Source: CAZKZZ01 sp964557375
Lineage (GTDB): Bacteria > Spirochaetota > Spirochaetia > SPDA01 > CAZJBZ01
DNA length: 64,000 nucleotides
Reading direction: 5' to 3'
NCBI GenBank assembly: GCA_964557375.1
Contig: CAZKZZ010000005.1
Location: forward strand, 1 to 64,000
Part shown: positions 8,523-18,101 of the stretch, one piece after another
Numbering within the stretch: the stretch's first letter is position 1
How the letters are laid out: every line of letters starts with the position of its first letter
The notes under the pieces: generated by a model
What the model was told of the DNA's origin: nothing
Databases searched by the model: none
Seen by the model: the letters and a program-made list of their open reading frames with translations, nothing else
Position numbers and translations under genes: made by a program

Positions 8523-9560
8523 ATGGGCAGGTTGGTAGATGCCTTTTCTTCCGACATCGGTGTTGATCTTGGTACATGTAATACTCTCGTCTATGTGAGA
8601 GGAAAAGGCATCGTGATGAGTGAGCCATCGGTGGTTGCAGTGGAGAGGGGTACCAAAAAAGTTGTTGCAGTAGGCGCTGAAGCAAAAAGAATGTTGTGGA
8701 AAACTCCGGGGGACATCATTGCCATTAGACCGCTTCGTGATGGAGTCATTGCGGACCTCGAAACCACGGAAAAGATGATTCGTTATTTTATCAGTAAAGT
8801 CCTGCCCAGACGGTGGTTCGTAAAACCGAGGATGGTCATCGGTGTACCTACCTGCATTACTGAGGTCGAAAGAAGAGCAGTGGAGGAGAGTGCCTACAAA
8901 GCCGGTGCCCGTGAAGTAAAAGTAATAGAGGAATCGTTGGCTGCAGCGATCGGTGCGGACATGCCGATCAATGAACCTGCAGGACACATGGTGTGTGATA
9001 TCGGGGGCGGTACGACTGAAATCTCGGTTATATCTCTCGGAGGCATGGTCGTAACGAATGCAATACGCCTAGGCGGTGATGAGTTTGATGAATCGATTAT
9101 CAAACATGTGCGGAATATCCATAATCTTATTATAGGTGAGCAGACGGCCGAAAACCTCAAGATGACCATCGGAAACGCTTACCCGGACAAACAAATCGAC
9201 AAGATGGAGATAAAAGGGACTGACGCAATTACCGGCCTTCCCCGCAGGCTGGAAATAGATTCGGTCGAGGTACGGGAGGCGCTGCAGGAACCGATAAATG
9301 CTGTCATAGAAGAGATAAAACGGACACTCGGGCAGACGCCGCCTGAATTGGCTGCAGACATTGTTGAACGGGGTATTGTAATGACAGGAGGCGGATCACT
9401 GTTAAAAGGTCTTCCAAAATTGATTTCCAAAGAGACCGGGGTCCCGGTCATTCTAGCAGAGAACGCGCTGCTTTGTGTGGCTATGGGTGCGGGGATGTAT
9501 TTTGATCACTCCAAAAAAACGATGAATGCGGGAAAAACGATTTATAACAAGATAAGTTAA
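8523..9560 (+). CDS. mreB: Rod shape-determining actin homologue MreB
   Basis: MreB filaments guide lateral peptidoglycan synthesis. The 345-residue protein shows the actin-fold phosphate loops: DIGVDLGTCNTLVYVRGKG at the N terminus and DIGGGTTEISVISLGG in the middle, plus GIVMTGGGSLLKGLP near the C terminus for adenosine binding. I chose ATG 8523, with GGAGG at 8513-8517 just upstream; the TTG at 8511 is part of the ribosome site region. It heads the cluster mreB-mreC-mreD-mrdA-rodA, a complete elongasome set. Length and motifs are standard. Confidence 0.98.
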   Translation: MGRLVDAFSSDIGVDLGTCNTLVYVRGKGIVMSEPSVVAVERGTKKVVAVGAEAKRMLWKTPGDIIAIRPLRDGVIADLETTEKMIRYFISKVLPRRWFVKPRMVIGVPTCITEVERRAVEESAYKAGAREVKVIEESLAAAIGADMPINEPAGHMVCDIGGGTTEISVISLGGMVVTNAIRLGGDEFDESIIKHVRNIHNLIIGEQTAENLKMTIGNAYPDKQIDKMEIKGTDAITGLPRRLEIDSVEVREALQEPINAVIEEIKRTLGQTPPELAADIVERGIVMTGGGSLLKGLPKLISKETGVPVILAENALLCVAMGAGMYFDHSKKTMNAGKTIYNKIS

Positions 9561-9573
9561 CAGTACACCGTTA

Positions 9574-10419
9574 ATGCAAAATATTACACGGTTTGTAGGC
9601 AAAAATAAAACAGGTGCTACACTCATTGCACTTCTTCTTATCTCTTTGATTTTTCTTGTTCTGAGCACTAATAGTATCCAGCTGAGCACGAAAAGTTTCG
9701 GGCTCTCCCTTTTTTCGTTGTCACAATCAGGCATCTCTAAAATGAGTGATTTTTTCTCTCAGACAGTCAATTCCATAAATGAGCTGAAAAAGCTGCGTCT
9801 TCAGTACGCGGAAATGGAAGAACGGCTCAATGAGTACCGTCAGCTCGAGAGAAATATATCTGAATTACAAACGGAAAATGAACAATTACGGGAGCAGCTC
9901 GGCTTTTCCGAAAAAATAGGCTATGAACACCTTTCGGCTGAAATTATCGGGAAGGACCCCGGGAACTACTTCAATACTATCATGATCAATCGCGGTAAGA
10001 GGGATGGGGTTGAAATAAATATGCCGGTCATAGCGTTTCAGGACGGATTTCAGGGACTTATCGGCAAGGTAGTTACAGTCGGAGCATGCTGCTCGGAAGT
10101 GCTGCCTCTCTTTGACCGGTCTTGTTATGTCGCTGCACGGATGCAGTCTTCCCGGTATGAAGGACTGGTATCCGGAAAGGGAGGGGATGATTCTCGGCTT
10201 ATAATGCAGTACGTGAAAAAGCACGCACGCGGCGAAATAAAGTACGGTGATTTAGTGATCACATCGGGAATGAACTCCATTTTTCCACGCGGCATATATA
10301 TCGGAAGAGTGCGGAATATCGGGGGAAAGGAGTATGATACCTCCCTTAACATCGAACTAGAACCGGTGATCGATTTCTCTCGTTTGGAATATGTGTTTGT
10401 ATTGAGTCGAAAAGAATAA
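9574..10419 (+). CDS. mreC: Rod shape-determining protein MreC
   Basis: MreC is the periplasmic scaffold that links MreB to PBP2 and RodA. The 281-residue product has a membrane segment at about 14-33, a coiled coil at about 65-108 and the two-lobed beta domain (for example NTIMINRGKRDGVEINMPV and GDLVITSGMNSIFPRGIYIG, which are family hallmarks). It follows mreB by 13 nt and precedes mreD by 20 nt. Confidence 0.95.
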   Translation: MQNITRFVGKNKTGATLIALLLISLIFLVLSTNSIQLSTKSFGLSLFSLSQSGISKMSDFFSQTVNSINELKKLRLQYAEMEERLNEYRQLERNISELQTENEQLREQLGFSEKIGYEHLSAEIIGKDPGNYFNTIMINRGKRDGVEINMPVIAFQDGFQGLIGKVVTVGACCSEVLPLFDRSCYVAARMQSSRYEGLVSGKGGDDSRLIMQYVKKHARGEIKYGDLVITSGMNSIFPRGIYIGRVRNIGGKEYDTSLNIELEPVIDFSRLEYVFVLSRKE

Positions 10420-10439
10420 GTTTTAAAAAGGACCGACCA

Positions 10440-10952
10440 ATGGAGAGAGCCAGAATTTGGCTGCCGCCGGTATTAATAATTACAGCTATTGTACTTCAGT
10501 CGACCTTACTACAGCGTCTGTCAATTGCTGACGTCGTCCCGGATATTTCTTTGATGTTGCTTATCTTTTTTGCAAACAGGCAGGGCTGCATGCAGGGTCA
10601 AATTTCCGGTTTTGCATCAGGTCTGGTACAGGATTTTCTCAGCACAGCTCCGCTCGGTTTCTATGCGTTTATCAGGACGATTACAGGTTTCCTCTATGGA
10701 TTGACGAAAGGTAAGTTTTTTGTCGATCCGATCCTGCTTCCTATAATCCTTGTGGTGGTTGGAACGCTGTTCAAAGCACTGTTTACCGGTATTCTCGGCC
10801 TTTTTTTCATTCCGCCTGAAAGCATGGAGCCTGTTTTCGGACAAAAATTGTGGATTGAACTTGGTTTCAATGCACTGATCGCTCCGTTTCTCTTCGGGTT
10901 GTTAAAAGTTTTCAAAGTTTTTAAAGTAAGAAATACGGGAGGGTTTTCGTAA
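10440..10952 (+). CDS. mreD: Rod shape-determining protein MreD
   Basis: This 170-residue integral membrane protein has about five hydrophobic segments. The conserved loop PDISLMLLIFFANRQG is followed by SGFASGLVQDFLSTAPLGFYAF, the best MreD landmark. It is the usual third member of mreBCD. The gene lies between mreC and the PBP2 gene, with a 6-nt gap to the latter. MreD is poorly conserved in sequence, so position in the operon is a large part of the evidence. Confidence 0.92.
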   Translation: MERARIWLPPVLIITAIVLQSTLLQRLSIADVVPDISLMLLIFFANRQGCMQGQISGFASGLVQDFLSTAPLGFYAFIRTITGFLYGLTKGKFFVDPILLPIILVVVGTLFKALFTGILGLFFIPPESMEPVFGQKLWIELGFNALIAPFLFGLLKVFKVFKVRNTGGFS

Positions 10953-10958
10953 TAGAAT

Positions 10959-12776
10959 ATGAATTTCAAATCGAGAGTCATCATTCTTGTTCTTCTTTTT
11001 TCTGTATCAGTTATTTTCTATTCCGGGTTCCTGTTTTCTCTTCAGATCGTAAAAGGAACTGAATACAAAAAAAAAGCTGAACAGGTGGCAATGCGGGTTA
11101 TTCCACTGCCCGCCCAGAGGGGCGAAATTTACGACCGCAATTACGACGTTCCTCTCGTCTTGAATATAGACAGTTTTGCTGTGGATATAGTTCCCGGTGA
11201 ATTGAACGATGAACAACTCGATCGGGTTATTCGCAATCTATCCGAAGCTATAGATATGCCCGAACTTGAAATAAGAGAACAGATTCCGTCAGAATACCGT
11301 TATCTTCACCAACCGGTAGAGATAAAAGGCGGGATATCTTTTGATACGATTACCTATTTAGCGGAACACATTGACAGGTTCCCCGGCCTGACATGGCATA
11401 AAAAATCGATACGCAGTTATACGGAGACCGGTTCCATCTCACATGTGCTCGGTTATGTAGGCGATATAACGAGGGAGGAGCTCCAGGTCCTTTATAACAA
11501 AGGGTACAATATGCGTTCCGTTCTCGGTAAGATCGGTATCGAAAAGCAGTATGATTTTCTGCTCAGAGGAGTGGAGGGAAAGCGTTACAGTACGGTCGAT
11601 GTTGCAGGCAGGAGCATTCAGGGGCAGGAGGAAGAGGTGCCCCCGAAGCTGGGGACAAACATTGTCCTGACAATAGACCGAAATATTCAGAAACTGTGTG
11701 AGAAAGCTCTGGGAGAGAGAATAGGCTCCATACTTGTCCTGAGACCATATAACGGCGAAGTTCTCGCTATGGTTTCCTATCCCTGGTATGATCCGAATCT
11801 TTTCTATACCGAACGGGGAACTGAAAAGTTTCGAGAACTCTCTCTCGATTCATCCTATCCTTTTTTAAACCGGACAATCCAATCCAGTTATTCACCGGCG
11901 TCGATGTTTAAAATCGTTATGACTACTGCAGCTGTTGATGAAGAGGCAATTCCTCTGGATAAGAAGGTGGTGTGCGAAGGCAAAATGCATTATGGGGATA
12001 GAATATTTAACTGCCATAAGAAAAGCGGACACGGTCCTCTTGCACTTTTCGACGGATTGGCCCAATCCTGTAATGTCTTCTTTTGGACACTCGGTACTGA
12101 ATATTTGGGGGTGAATAAAATTGTAGATTATTCAAAACGTTACGGCTTTGGTGAGCTGACCGGAATTGATATTCCGGGAGAAGTCCCGGGACTCGTCCCT
12201 TCACCTAAATGGAAAGAGTCGACCTATAACTCCAACTGGCTCGGCGGGGACACGATGAATATGTCGATAGGGCAGGGGTATCTTTCCGTTACCCCTATGC
12301 AGGTAGCTAATATGATGGCGATGGTGGTAAATGAAGGGACTGTTTATAAACCGCATCTGTTAAAAGCACTGCGAGACCCTATATCCGGAGAATTGATAGA
12401 AGAAACAGAGCCGGAGGTGCTGCAGAAGTCCTCGATACGGAAATCTACTTTTGAGCAGGTGAAGCTGGCTATGAGAGGTGTGATAACTGACGGAACCGCC
12501 CAGGTCGTTATTGACACTGAAGCTGTGGACATTGCCGGTAAGACCGGTACCGGACAGGCCGGTTTGGAAGACCGGTGGAACTCCTGGTTTACTGCTTATG
12601 GGCCGTATAACGCTGCCGATCCCCGGGACAAAGTCGTAGTCGTGGTAATGGTAGAAGCAGCAAACGAGTGGGAATGGTGGGCACCGAAAGCTGCAAATAT
12701 AGTGTTTCAGGGTATTTTCGCCGATCAAACGTATGAAGAAGTAGTAGATACACTCGACAATTGGTATTTACAGTAA
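10959..12776 (+). CDS. mrdA: Penicillin-binding protein 2 (elongation transpeptidase)
   Basis: PBP2 cross-links peptidoglycan during side-wall growth as the partner of RodA. The 605-residue protein has a membrane anchor (about 7-29), the pedestal with RGEIYDRN (54-61), and the transpeptidase domain. The active-site motifs are present: S315-M-F-K318 (nucleophile S315), SCN in LAQSCNVFF, and KTG in AGKTGTGQAG. The stop codon overlaps the rodA start by one base (TAATG), so translation of the pair is coupled. Confidence 0.96.
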   Translation: MNFKSRVIILVLLFSVSVIFYSGFLFSLQIVKGTEYKKKAEQVAMRVIPLPAQRGEIYDRNYDVPLVLNIDSFAVDIVPGELNDEQLDRVIRNLSEAIDMPELEIREQIPSEYRYLHQPVEIKGGISFDTITYLAEHIDRFPGLTWHKKSIRSYTETGSISHVLGYVGDITREELQVLYNKGYNMRSVLGKIGIEKQYDFLLRGVEGKRYSTVDVAGRSIQGQEEEVPPKLGTNIVLTIDRNIQKLCEKALGERIGSILVLRPYNGEVLAMVSYPWYDPNLFYTERGTEKFRELSLDSSYPFLNRTIQSSYSPASMFKIVMTTAAVDEEAIPLDKKVVCEGKMHYGDRIFNCHKKSGHGPLALFDGLAQSCNVFFWTLGTEYLGVNKIVDYSKRYGFGELTGIDIPGEVPGLVPSPKWKESTYNSNWLGGDTMNMSIGQGYLSVTPMQVANMMAMVVNEGTVYKPHLLKALRDPISGELIEETEPEVLQKSSIRKSTFEQVKLAMRGVITDGTAQVVIDTEAVDIAGKTGTGQAGLEDRWNSWFTAYGPYNAADPRDKVVVVVMVEAANEWEWWAPKAANIVFQGIFADQTYEEVVDTLDNWYLQ

Positions 12777-14086
12777 TGAGATCAAATTCGGTTTTCCAAT
12801 TCGACATTCTTATTTTTTTGGCCTCGATCTCTCTGATGGTAATCGGTGTGCTTTTTGTTTATTCGAGCGGCGTCTCATCAACAGGTATCGTTTTCTCTAA
12901 AGAATATATCAAACAGATCGTCTGGGCTATATCAGGAGTCGGTCTGATTTTTACCCTTTCATTTATCGATTATAACCGGATTCGAACCCTCTCACCATAT
13001 ATTTATTTTTTTTTCATCATCCTTCTGCTGGTTACTTTCTTTTTCGGCGAGCGGGTCAACGGTGCAAAATCCTGGCTCGGGCTTTTCAATTTCGGGATTC
13101 AGCCGTCCGAGTTTGCAAAAATCGCTACTATTCTTCTCCTTTCTGCCTATTATTCTTCCAACCGTGACGGAGCTTCCCACTTTAAAAATTTTATTTTCGG
13201 ACTGGGTATAGTCTTATTTCCTGTTGTCCTTATCCTTATCCAACCGGATTTAGGTACAGCCCTCGTCTATCTACCTATTTTTCTATTTGTAAGTTTTATT
13301 GCCGGAGCAAAACTCGAACATATCGGTTTTGTCTTGTTTACAGCCGTATTGGTGATACTTCTAACCATTATACCCGTATGGCAGAACTCTGTTTCTGAAG
13401 AAGAGATACGGTTTTTATCGATTATTTCAAAAACCCAGTTCAGGGTTCTCACCTTTCTCGTATTCGGAGGAGTTTCCGCCCTGTCAGTTATCGGGTTTCT
13501 CGTATTCAAAAAGAATTATTTTTATTGGATTTTTTACGCAACGATTATTCTCTCAATTTCTCTTGCGCTCTCTCTTATAGCGGGGAGAATTCTGCAGGAT
13601 TATCAACTGATGAGATTGGTGGTGTTTCTCGATCCAATGATTGATCCCCAGGGCGCCGGCTGGAATATCATTCAGTCGGTTACGGCAGTTGGGTCGGGAG
13701 GAATTGTCGGAAAGGGGTTCCTCAGCGGCACACAGAGTCATTATCAGTTTCTCCCCCAGCAGAGTACTGATTTTATTTTTTCGATTATCGCGGAAGAGTG
13801 GGGTTTTCTAGGCGGCGCGTTTGTTTTTTTGCTTTTCAGCATTATTTTTACGCGGGGCGTTCTCATTCTTTCTCAAGCAAAGGACAATTTTGCAAGATAT
13901 GTAGTATCCGGAATTCTCGGTATGATTTTTTTTCATTTTCTCATTAATATCGGTATGGCAATGGGCATTATGCCCATAACCGGTATTCCTCTCTTTTTTC
14001 TCTCCTACGGCGGTTCATCTCTCTGGACAGCGGCAATCGGAATAGGATTGCTGCTCAATATTCACATGAAACGATATCGGATGTAA
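12776..14086 (+). CDS. rodA: Peptidoglycan glycosyltransferase RodA (SEDS family)
   Basis: RodA polymerises lipid II into glycan strands with PBP2. The 436-residue product has about ten membrane helices. SEDS signatures include FGIQPSEFAKIATILLLSAY, LIQPDLGTALVYLP, GAGWNIIQSVTAVGSGG, LPQQSTDFIFSIIAEEWGF and PLFFLSYGGSSLW. ATG 12776 is chosen because it overlaps the mrdA stop by one base. An insert of about 60 residues follows the DLGT helix and includes two extra hydrophobic stretches, longer than in E. coli RodA. The radical-SAM gene begins 4 nt after its end. Confidence 0.96.
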   Translation: MRSNSVFQFDILIFLASISLMVIGVLFVYSSGVSSTGIVFSKEYIKQIVWAISGVGLIFTLSFIDYNRIRTLSPYIYFFFIILLLVTFFFGERVNGAKSWLGLFNFGIQPSEFAKIATILLLSAYYSSNRDGASHFKNFIFGLGIVLFPVVLILIQPDLGTALVYLPIFLFVSFIAGAKLEHIGFVLFTAVLVILLTIIPVWQNSVSEEEIRFLSIISKTQFRVLTFLVFGGVSALSVIGFLVFKKNYFYWIFYATIILSISLALSLIAGRILQDYQLMRLVVFLDPMIDPQGAGWNIIQSVTAVGSGGIVGKGFLSGTQSHYQFLPQQSTDFIFSIIAEEWGFLGGAFVFLLFSIIFTRGVLILSQAKDNFARYVVSGILGMIFFHFLINIGMAMGIMPITGIPLFFLSYGGSSLWTAAIGIGLLLNIHMKRYRM

Positions 14087-14090
14087 CTGC

Positions 14091-16715
14091 ATGAACGACG
14101 ATTTGACGGATCTCGGCCCGATGGAAATCGACTCGATGGAAATCGACCCGATACTTCTACGTGTTGAAAAACCGGGCAGATACGCGGGAGGGGAGTACAA
14201 CGCCGCGAGACGGGAAGCCCCCGTGCACATAATAGACCGGCAGCTTCGGGTAGCACTCTCCTTCCCGGATTTATACGAAATCGGTATGTCCAATCTCGCT
14301 ATAAAGATCCTCTACGGTATGATGAATGCAAACAAGAGAATTATTTGTGAACGGGTGTTTGCCCCGGCAGCAGATCTCGAACATGTTTTGCGTACACAAG
14401 AGCTGCCGCTTTTTACTCTCGAGACAAGGACCCCTCTTCACAAAATGGATATAATCGGCTTTTCAATTGGATATGAACTTACCTATACTAATATGCTGGC
14501 AATACTGGAGTTGGGGGGAATCCCGCTGCGAAGGGAACAGCGAGATGAAAGTTCCTGCAGCCCTGTGGTCATTGCGGGCGGACCCGCTGTAACCAATCCC
14601 CATCCTTTTGCCCATCATGTTGATGCTGTTTTCATAGGAGAAGCGGAAGCAGTTCTTCCATCTCTTGCCGAAGACTTTGCTTCGATAAAAGAACGAGCTT
14701 CAATGGACCGTTCAGTACTGCGGTCCCGAATGGTCGAACGGCTCCGGGAGGAACCGTCGGTGTGGATGCCTGATCAGAATAAGAGAGTCAAGCGTGCTGT
14801 ATGGACCGGATTTGGAGATGAGAAAACCAACGCGCGCGGGTTCCCCGTGCAGAATATAAAAACCGTTCAGGACCACGGTACAATCGAGATTATGCGGGGG
14901 TGCCCCAATGGGTGCCGGTTCTGTCATGCCGGTATGTATTATCGGCCGGTACGGGAAAAACAGATTTCCCACATACTCGATGAAGCTTCCCAATGGATCT
15001 ACGATTTGGGGTTTCGCGAAATAACGCTCTCTTCACTTTCATCGTGCGATTACAGCCGTATTGGGGATTTGATTCGCCTGCTCAACGAGAGATTCGGGGA
15101 CGAGCGAATCTCTTTTGCATTTCCGTCTCTTCGCATCAACTCATTTACGCTGTCATTGTTAACGGAAATCTCAGCCGTCCGTAAAAGCGGAATTACCTTT
15201 GCAGTAGAGACACCGAATCCGCACTGGCAGAAAAGCATCAATAAAGAAGTTGCAAAGACACGTGTTATAGAGATTTTAAAAGATGCAAAAGAAAAAGGGT
15301 GGAGGGTTGCCAAGTTTTATTTTATGATAGGTCTTCCGGTTGCAGGCGGTACGGTCCCTGCTGCAGAAGAAGAAAAATCTGAAATTGTTTCGTTTATTAA
15401 TGAGGTGCAGGAAGCGGTCCCGATACAGCTCAATATCAACCTCGGCACTTTTATCCCCAAGCCCCACACTCCGTATCAATGGGTGAGACAGCTATCGCTG
15501 GAAGAATCTGCAAACCGGCTGCATGCAATAAAGTCGGAATTAAAAGGATCGAAGATCAAGGTAAGTTATCACTCTCCTTTTCTCTCTTTTTTAGAAGGGC
15601 TAATCTCGCGCGGTGATGACCGGGTCGGATTGCTCATCGAAGATGCGTATAGAATGGGGGCCCGCTTTGATGCATGGGAAGAGCATGTCGACAAAATAGT
15701 ATGGAACCAAGCCTTCAAAAATGCTACATTCGAAGTGGATGAAATAGTGTGTGCTTCCCGCAGTACAGAAGAACCGCTTCCGTGGGAAGATGTATCTCTA
15801 GGAGTTACACGGTCTTTTTTAAAAGATGAGTTCGAAAAAAGCAGAGGGGATGAATTGACTTCACCCTGCAGTGATCCGTGTCTGCACTCATGCGGTGTGT
15901 GTGGAAATGAGGTCGGCTGTAAACACGCGGAAGAAGCAGAACTGAGCGCTCTTTCGAGCAGAAACGCTTCTGGGGGTTCCCGCACGCGGGCTGAAAAGGA
16001 TGACGCGGAAAAAGCTGAAACCGGTGATAACCCGAAATATCTTTTCTCGTATCAGAAAAAAGGACCTGCTGTTTTTCTTTCCCATCTCGACACAGTAAGT
16101 ATCATTGAGCGGTCTTTTCAAAGGGCCGGTATTCCGGTTGCATTCACTCAGGGCTTTAATCCGAAACCGAAACTCGAGTTTGCGCACCCATTGAGTTTGG
16201 GCATTGCATCCGAAAATGAGATTGCTTCGATCGAAATAACAGACAGAATTGGTGATAACAACATTAAAGAACGGATAAACCGCGTGCTTCCTTCAGGATT
16301 CAGTGTGACGAGAGTACGGTCAATGCGTACCCGCGTGGAGCCGAGAAAGGAAGGTGAGACCCCCAAAAAGGTGGCCTCCCTCATGGCAGCTTACGGAGGG
16401 GCGGCCTATCGGATAGGTCCGCGCGAAAACCGAACAGAGAAGGACATGGCTCAAAAAATGGAAAGACTTATCAGGTTTCTTACAACTTACCCTGAAGCTG
16501 TCGAGTCCTGCTCAGTTTTGGATACCGGCAGCCTGAACAGCACTCTATTTGTAAAAAATACCGGGAGAAAGTCGGGCAACATTATGCACATTTTAAAAAC
16601 GCTATCCGCGGAAGAACCTGCTTTCAATGACAACCCCTTGACTGAATGGCACATTGTACGGCTTAAGACAACCGCCGGAGAGAAAAAGCAGGACTACTTC
16701 GACTATTTTGAATAG
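14091..16715 (+). CDS. Fused radical SAM (TIGR03960-like) and DUF2344 (TIGR03936-like) protein
   Basis: The 874-residue protein joins two parts usually encoded by adjacent genes. The first (about 1-640) is a B12-binding-like radical SAM protein. It has a Rossmann-like N-terminal region (VALSFPDLYEIGMSNLAIKI, VVIAGGPAVTNPHPFA), the 4Fe-4S motif CPNGCRFCHAG (C-x3-C-x2-C) within IMRGCPNGCRFC, and a terminal cysteine cluster (CSDPCLHSCGVCGNEVGC). The second (about 650-870) is DUF2344, with LFSYQKKGPAVFLSHLD and QGFNPKPKLEFAHPLSLGI. The substrate is unknown; in other bacteria the pair often lies beside RNase G and ribosomal genes, hinting at RNA or ribosome modification. It starts 4 nt after rodA. 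Confidence 0.88.
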   Translation: MNDDLTDLGPMEIDSMEIDPILLRVEKPGRYAGGEYNAARREAPVHIIDRQLRVALSFPDLYEIGMSNLAIKILYGMMNANKRIICERVFAPAADLEHVLRTQELPLFTLETRTPLHKMDIIGFSIGYELTYTNMLAILELGGIPLRREQRDESSCSPVVIAGGPAVTNPHPFAHHVDAVFIGEAEAVLPSLAEDFASIKERASMDRSVLRSRMVERLREEPSVWMPDQNKRVKRAVWTGFGDEKTNARGFPVQNIKTVQDHGTIEIMRGCPNGCRFCHAGMYYRPVREKQISHILDEASQWIYDLGFREITLSSLSSCDYSRIGDLIRLLNERFGDERISFAFPSLRINSFTLSLLTEISAVRKSGITFAVETPNPHWQKSINKEVAKTRVIEILKDAKEKGWRVAKFYFMIGLPVAGGTVPAAEEEKSEIVSFINEVQEAVPIQLNINLGTFIPKPHTPYQWVRQLSLEESANRLHAIKSELKGSKIKVSYHSPFLSFLEGLISRGDDRVGLLIEDAYRMGARFDAWEEHVDKIVWNQAFKNATFEVDEIVCASRSTEEPLPWEDVSLGVTRSFLKDEFEKSRGDELTSPCSDPCLHSCGVCGNEVGCKHAEEAELSALSSRNASGGSRTRAEKDDAEKAETGDNPKYLFSYQKKGPAVFLSHLDTVSIIERSFQRAGIPVAFTQGFNPKPKLEFAHPLSLGIASENEIASIEITDRIGDNNIKERINRVLPSGFSVTRVRSMRTRVEPRKEGETPKKVASLMAAYGGAAYRIGPRENRTEKDMAQKMERLIRFLTTYPEAVESCSVLDTGSLNSTLFVKNTGRKSGNIMHILKTLSAEEPAFNDNPLTEWHIVRLKTTAGEKKQDYFDYFE

Positions 16716-16732
16716 CAGGGCCCCACTATTCA
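16709..16732. terminator. Small hairpin holding both stop codons of a convergent gene pair
   Basis: TGAATAG (16709-16715) and CTATTCA (16726-16732) pair perfectly around a 10-nt loop containing GGGCCCC. The left arm contains the TAG of the radical-SAM gene and the right arm contains the TGA of mazG on the other strand. There is no T-run, so terminator function is only a possibility. Confidence 0.35.
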
Positions 16733-17518
16733 GGATTTGAATTCTTCTTTTGCCTCTTCCCATAATGCGTCCATCAGTTCGAAATTTTCCGAATTCATCG
16801 GCATGTTTTTCTCCTGCATCATTTTTTCGATGTAGTGAAACCGTTTTTCGAATTTCCGGTTGGTGAGATGAAGCGCAGTCGATGGGTCGATATGGAGAAA
16901 TCGGGCAATGTTTATAAGTGTAAACAGAAGGTCTCCGAACTCTTCTTCGGCTTTTCCCCGGTCTCCGGACTCGACGGCTGTTTTGAACTCATCGATTTCT
17001 TCGTCGTATTTCTCCCAGACAGAATCAATTTCATTCCAGTCAAATCCAATTTTTTTTACTTTCTTCTGAATTTTGAGAGCGCGTTCTAATGGAGGGTAGG
17101 TCGTAGGTATGGTTTCCAAGTACTTTTTGTCTTTTCCCTGTTTTTCGACATCCTGCTTAATTGCGTCCCACTGTTTTATAACATCATCCGGGTTATCAAC
17201 ATCAGACTCGGCGAAAACATGAGGATGCCTGCGAATCAGTTTATCACTTATGTCGGTAAAGACATCCGAGATGGTAAAATTATTATCTTGCTCATACATG
17301 TAGGAGAGCATTGTAACGAGAAGGAAAAGGTCACCGAGTTCTTCTTTTACATGCGGGGTATCGTTATCGTTAATTGCTTCGATACATTCATAACTTTCTT
17401 CGATGAGATTTTCTTTGAGTGTAGAAGGCGTTTGTTCCCGGTCCCACGGGCAGCCGTCGGGGCCCCGTAATGTTTTGACAATTGTGAGGAAACGTTTAAA
17501 AGCTTCAGATGTTTTCAT
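16730..17518 (-). CDS. mazG: Nucleoside triphosphate pyrophosphohydrolase MazG
   Basis: MazG hydrolyses non-canonical and excess NTPs to NMP and pyrophosphate. The 262-residue protein has the tandem MazG arrangement. The first domain includes LRGPDGCPWDREQT, ENLIEESYECIEAI and KEELGDLFLLVT; the second includes VWEKYDEEIDEFKTAV and EEEFGDLLFTLINIARFL. The acidic EExxE/ExxD metal sites are visible in both. Length matches E. coli MazG. It is convergent with the radical-SAM gene, 14 nt away. The 218 nt upstream (17519-17736) contain no gene; only weak promoter-like sequences were seen. Confidence 0.95.
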   Translation of the reverse strand: MKTSEAFKRFLTIVKTLRGPDGCPWDREQTPSTLKENLIEESYECIEAINDNDTPHVKEELGDLFLLVTMLSYMYEQDNNFTISDVFTDISDKLIRRHPHVFAESDVDNPDDVIKQWDAIKQDVEKQGKDKKYLETIPTTYPPLERALKIQKKVKKIGFDWNEIDSVWEKYDEEIDEFKTAVESGDRGKAEEEFGDLLFTLINIARFLHIDPSTALHLTNRKFEKRFHYIEKMMQEKNMPMNSENFELMDALWEEAKEEFKS

Positions 17519-17736
17519 AGAAAGAACCTATCACGGCAGTATTTGTTTCGCAAGTGCTCGAGCAATAAGGTAAGAGCATACCACAAGAGTAGACAGAATA
17601 TGTATTATCGGAAGTTATATGTGTTATAAATATGCGAGTACGAAGATTACGCGTCATTTGTTCTGCACGCGCAGAAAGTATCTGGCAGACATACACTCCT
17701 CTGCTCGTCTGCTTATTACTGCTCCTGCGTCTTGTC

Positions 17737-18018
17737 TTACTTCTTATCGCTTACAAGTGAAAAAAGCCAGATAATTACAAAAGCGGTAATGATCGGAGGA
17801 AAAATATTTACCGAATTATTGAGGTTGGTAAGTTGTTCGATAATGTCTGAGAAAAAGTGTTCAATAATGCCCCCTAAATATGCACCAACGAGTGCGATGA
17901 CAAGGGTCCCCCAGAACTTGCCGAAAATTGGTTTTTTTAAGATGAAATAAAAAAACAGTGCTACTGCAAATCCGATGAGAAAATACGTAAGCCCAATATT
18001 GAAGTAGTAATTAAACAC
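17737..18018 (-). CDS. Small three-helix membrane protein
   Basis: The 93-residue product starts at GTG 18018, with GGGAGGAG about 7 nt upstream. It has three hydrophobic segments (about 8-26, 33-52 and 72-90) with small-residue-rich stretches (LVIALVGAYLGGIIEHFF). The pattern resembles small integral membrane proteins of the GlsB/YeaQ type, but I cannot confirm that family. It follows the lipoprotein gene by 83 nt and may be the last gene of that operon. Function is unknown. Confidence 0.6.
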   Translation of the reverse strand: MFNYYFNIGLTYFLIGFAVALFFYFILKKPIFGKFWGTLVIALVGAYLGGIIEHFFSDIIEQLTNLNNSVNIFPPIITAFVIIWLFSLVSDKK

Positions 18019-18101
18019 TGATGCACTCCTCCCAGTTTTGTTTGATTTTTTAAAATAGCCTCAATTTTTTAGGATAGCTGTATAAGCTTGATGCAGACGG
18101 A

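Noticed and set aside
17505..17696. 63-codon frame upstream of mazG
   Set aside because: It overlaps the mazG start region, has no ribosome site and the product looks random.
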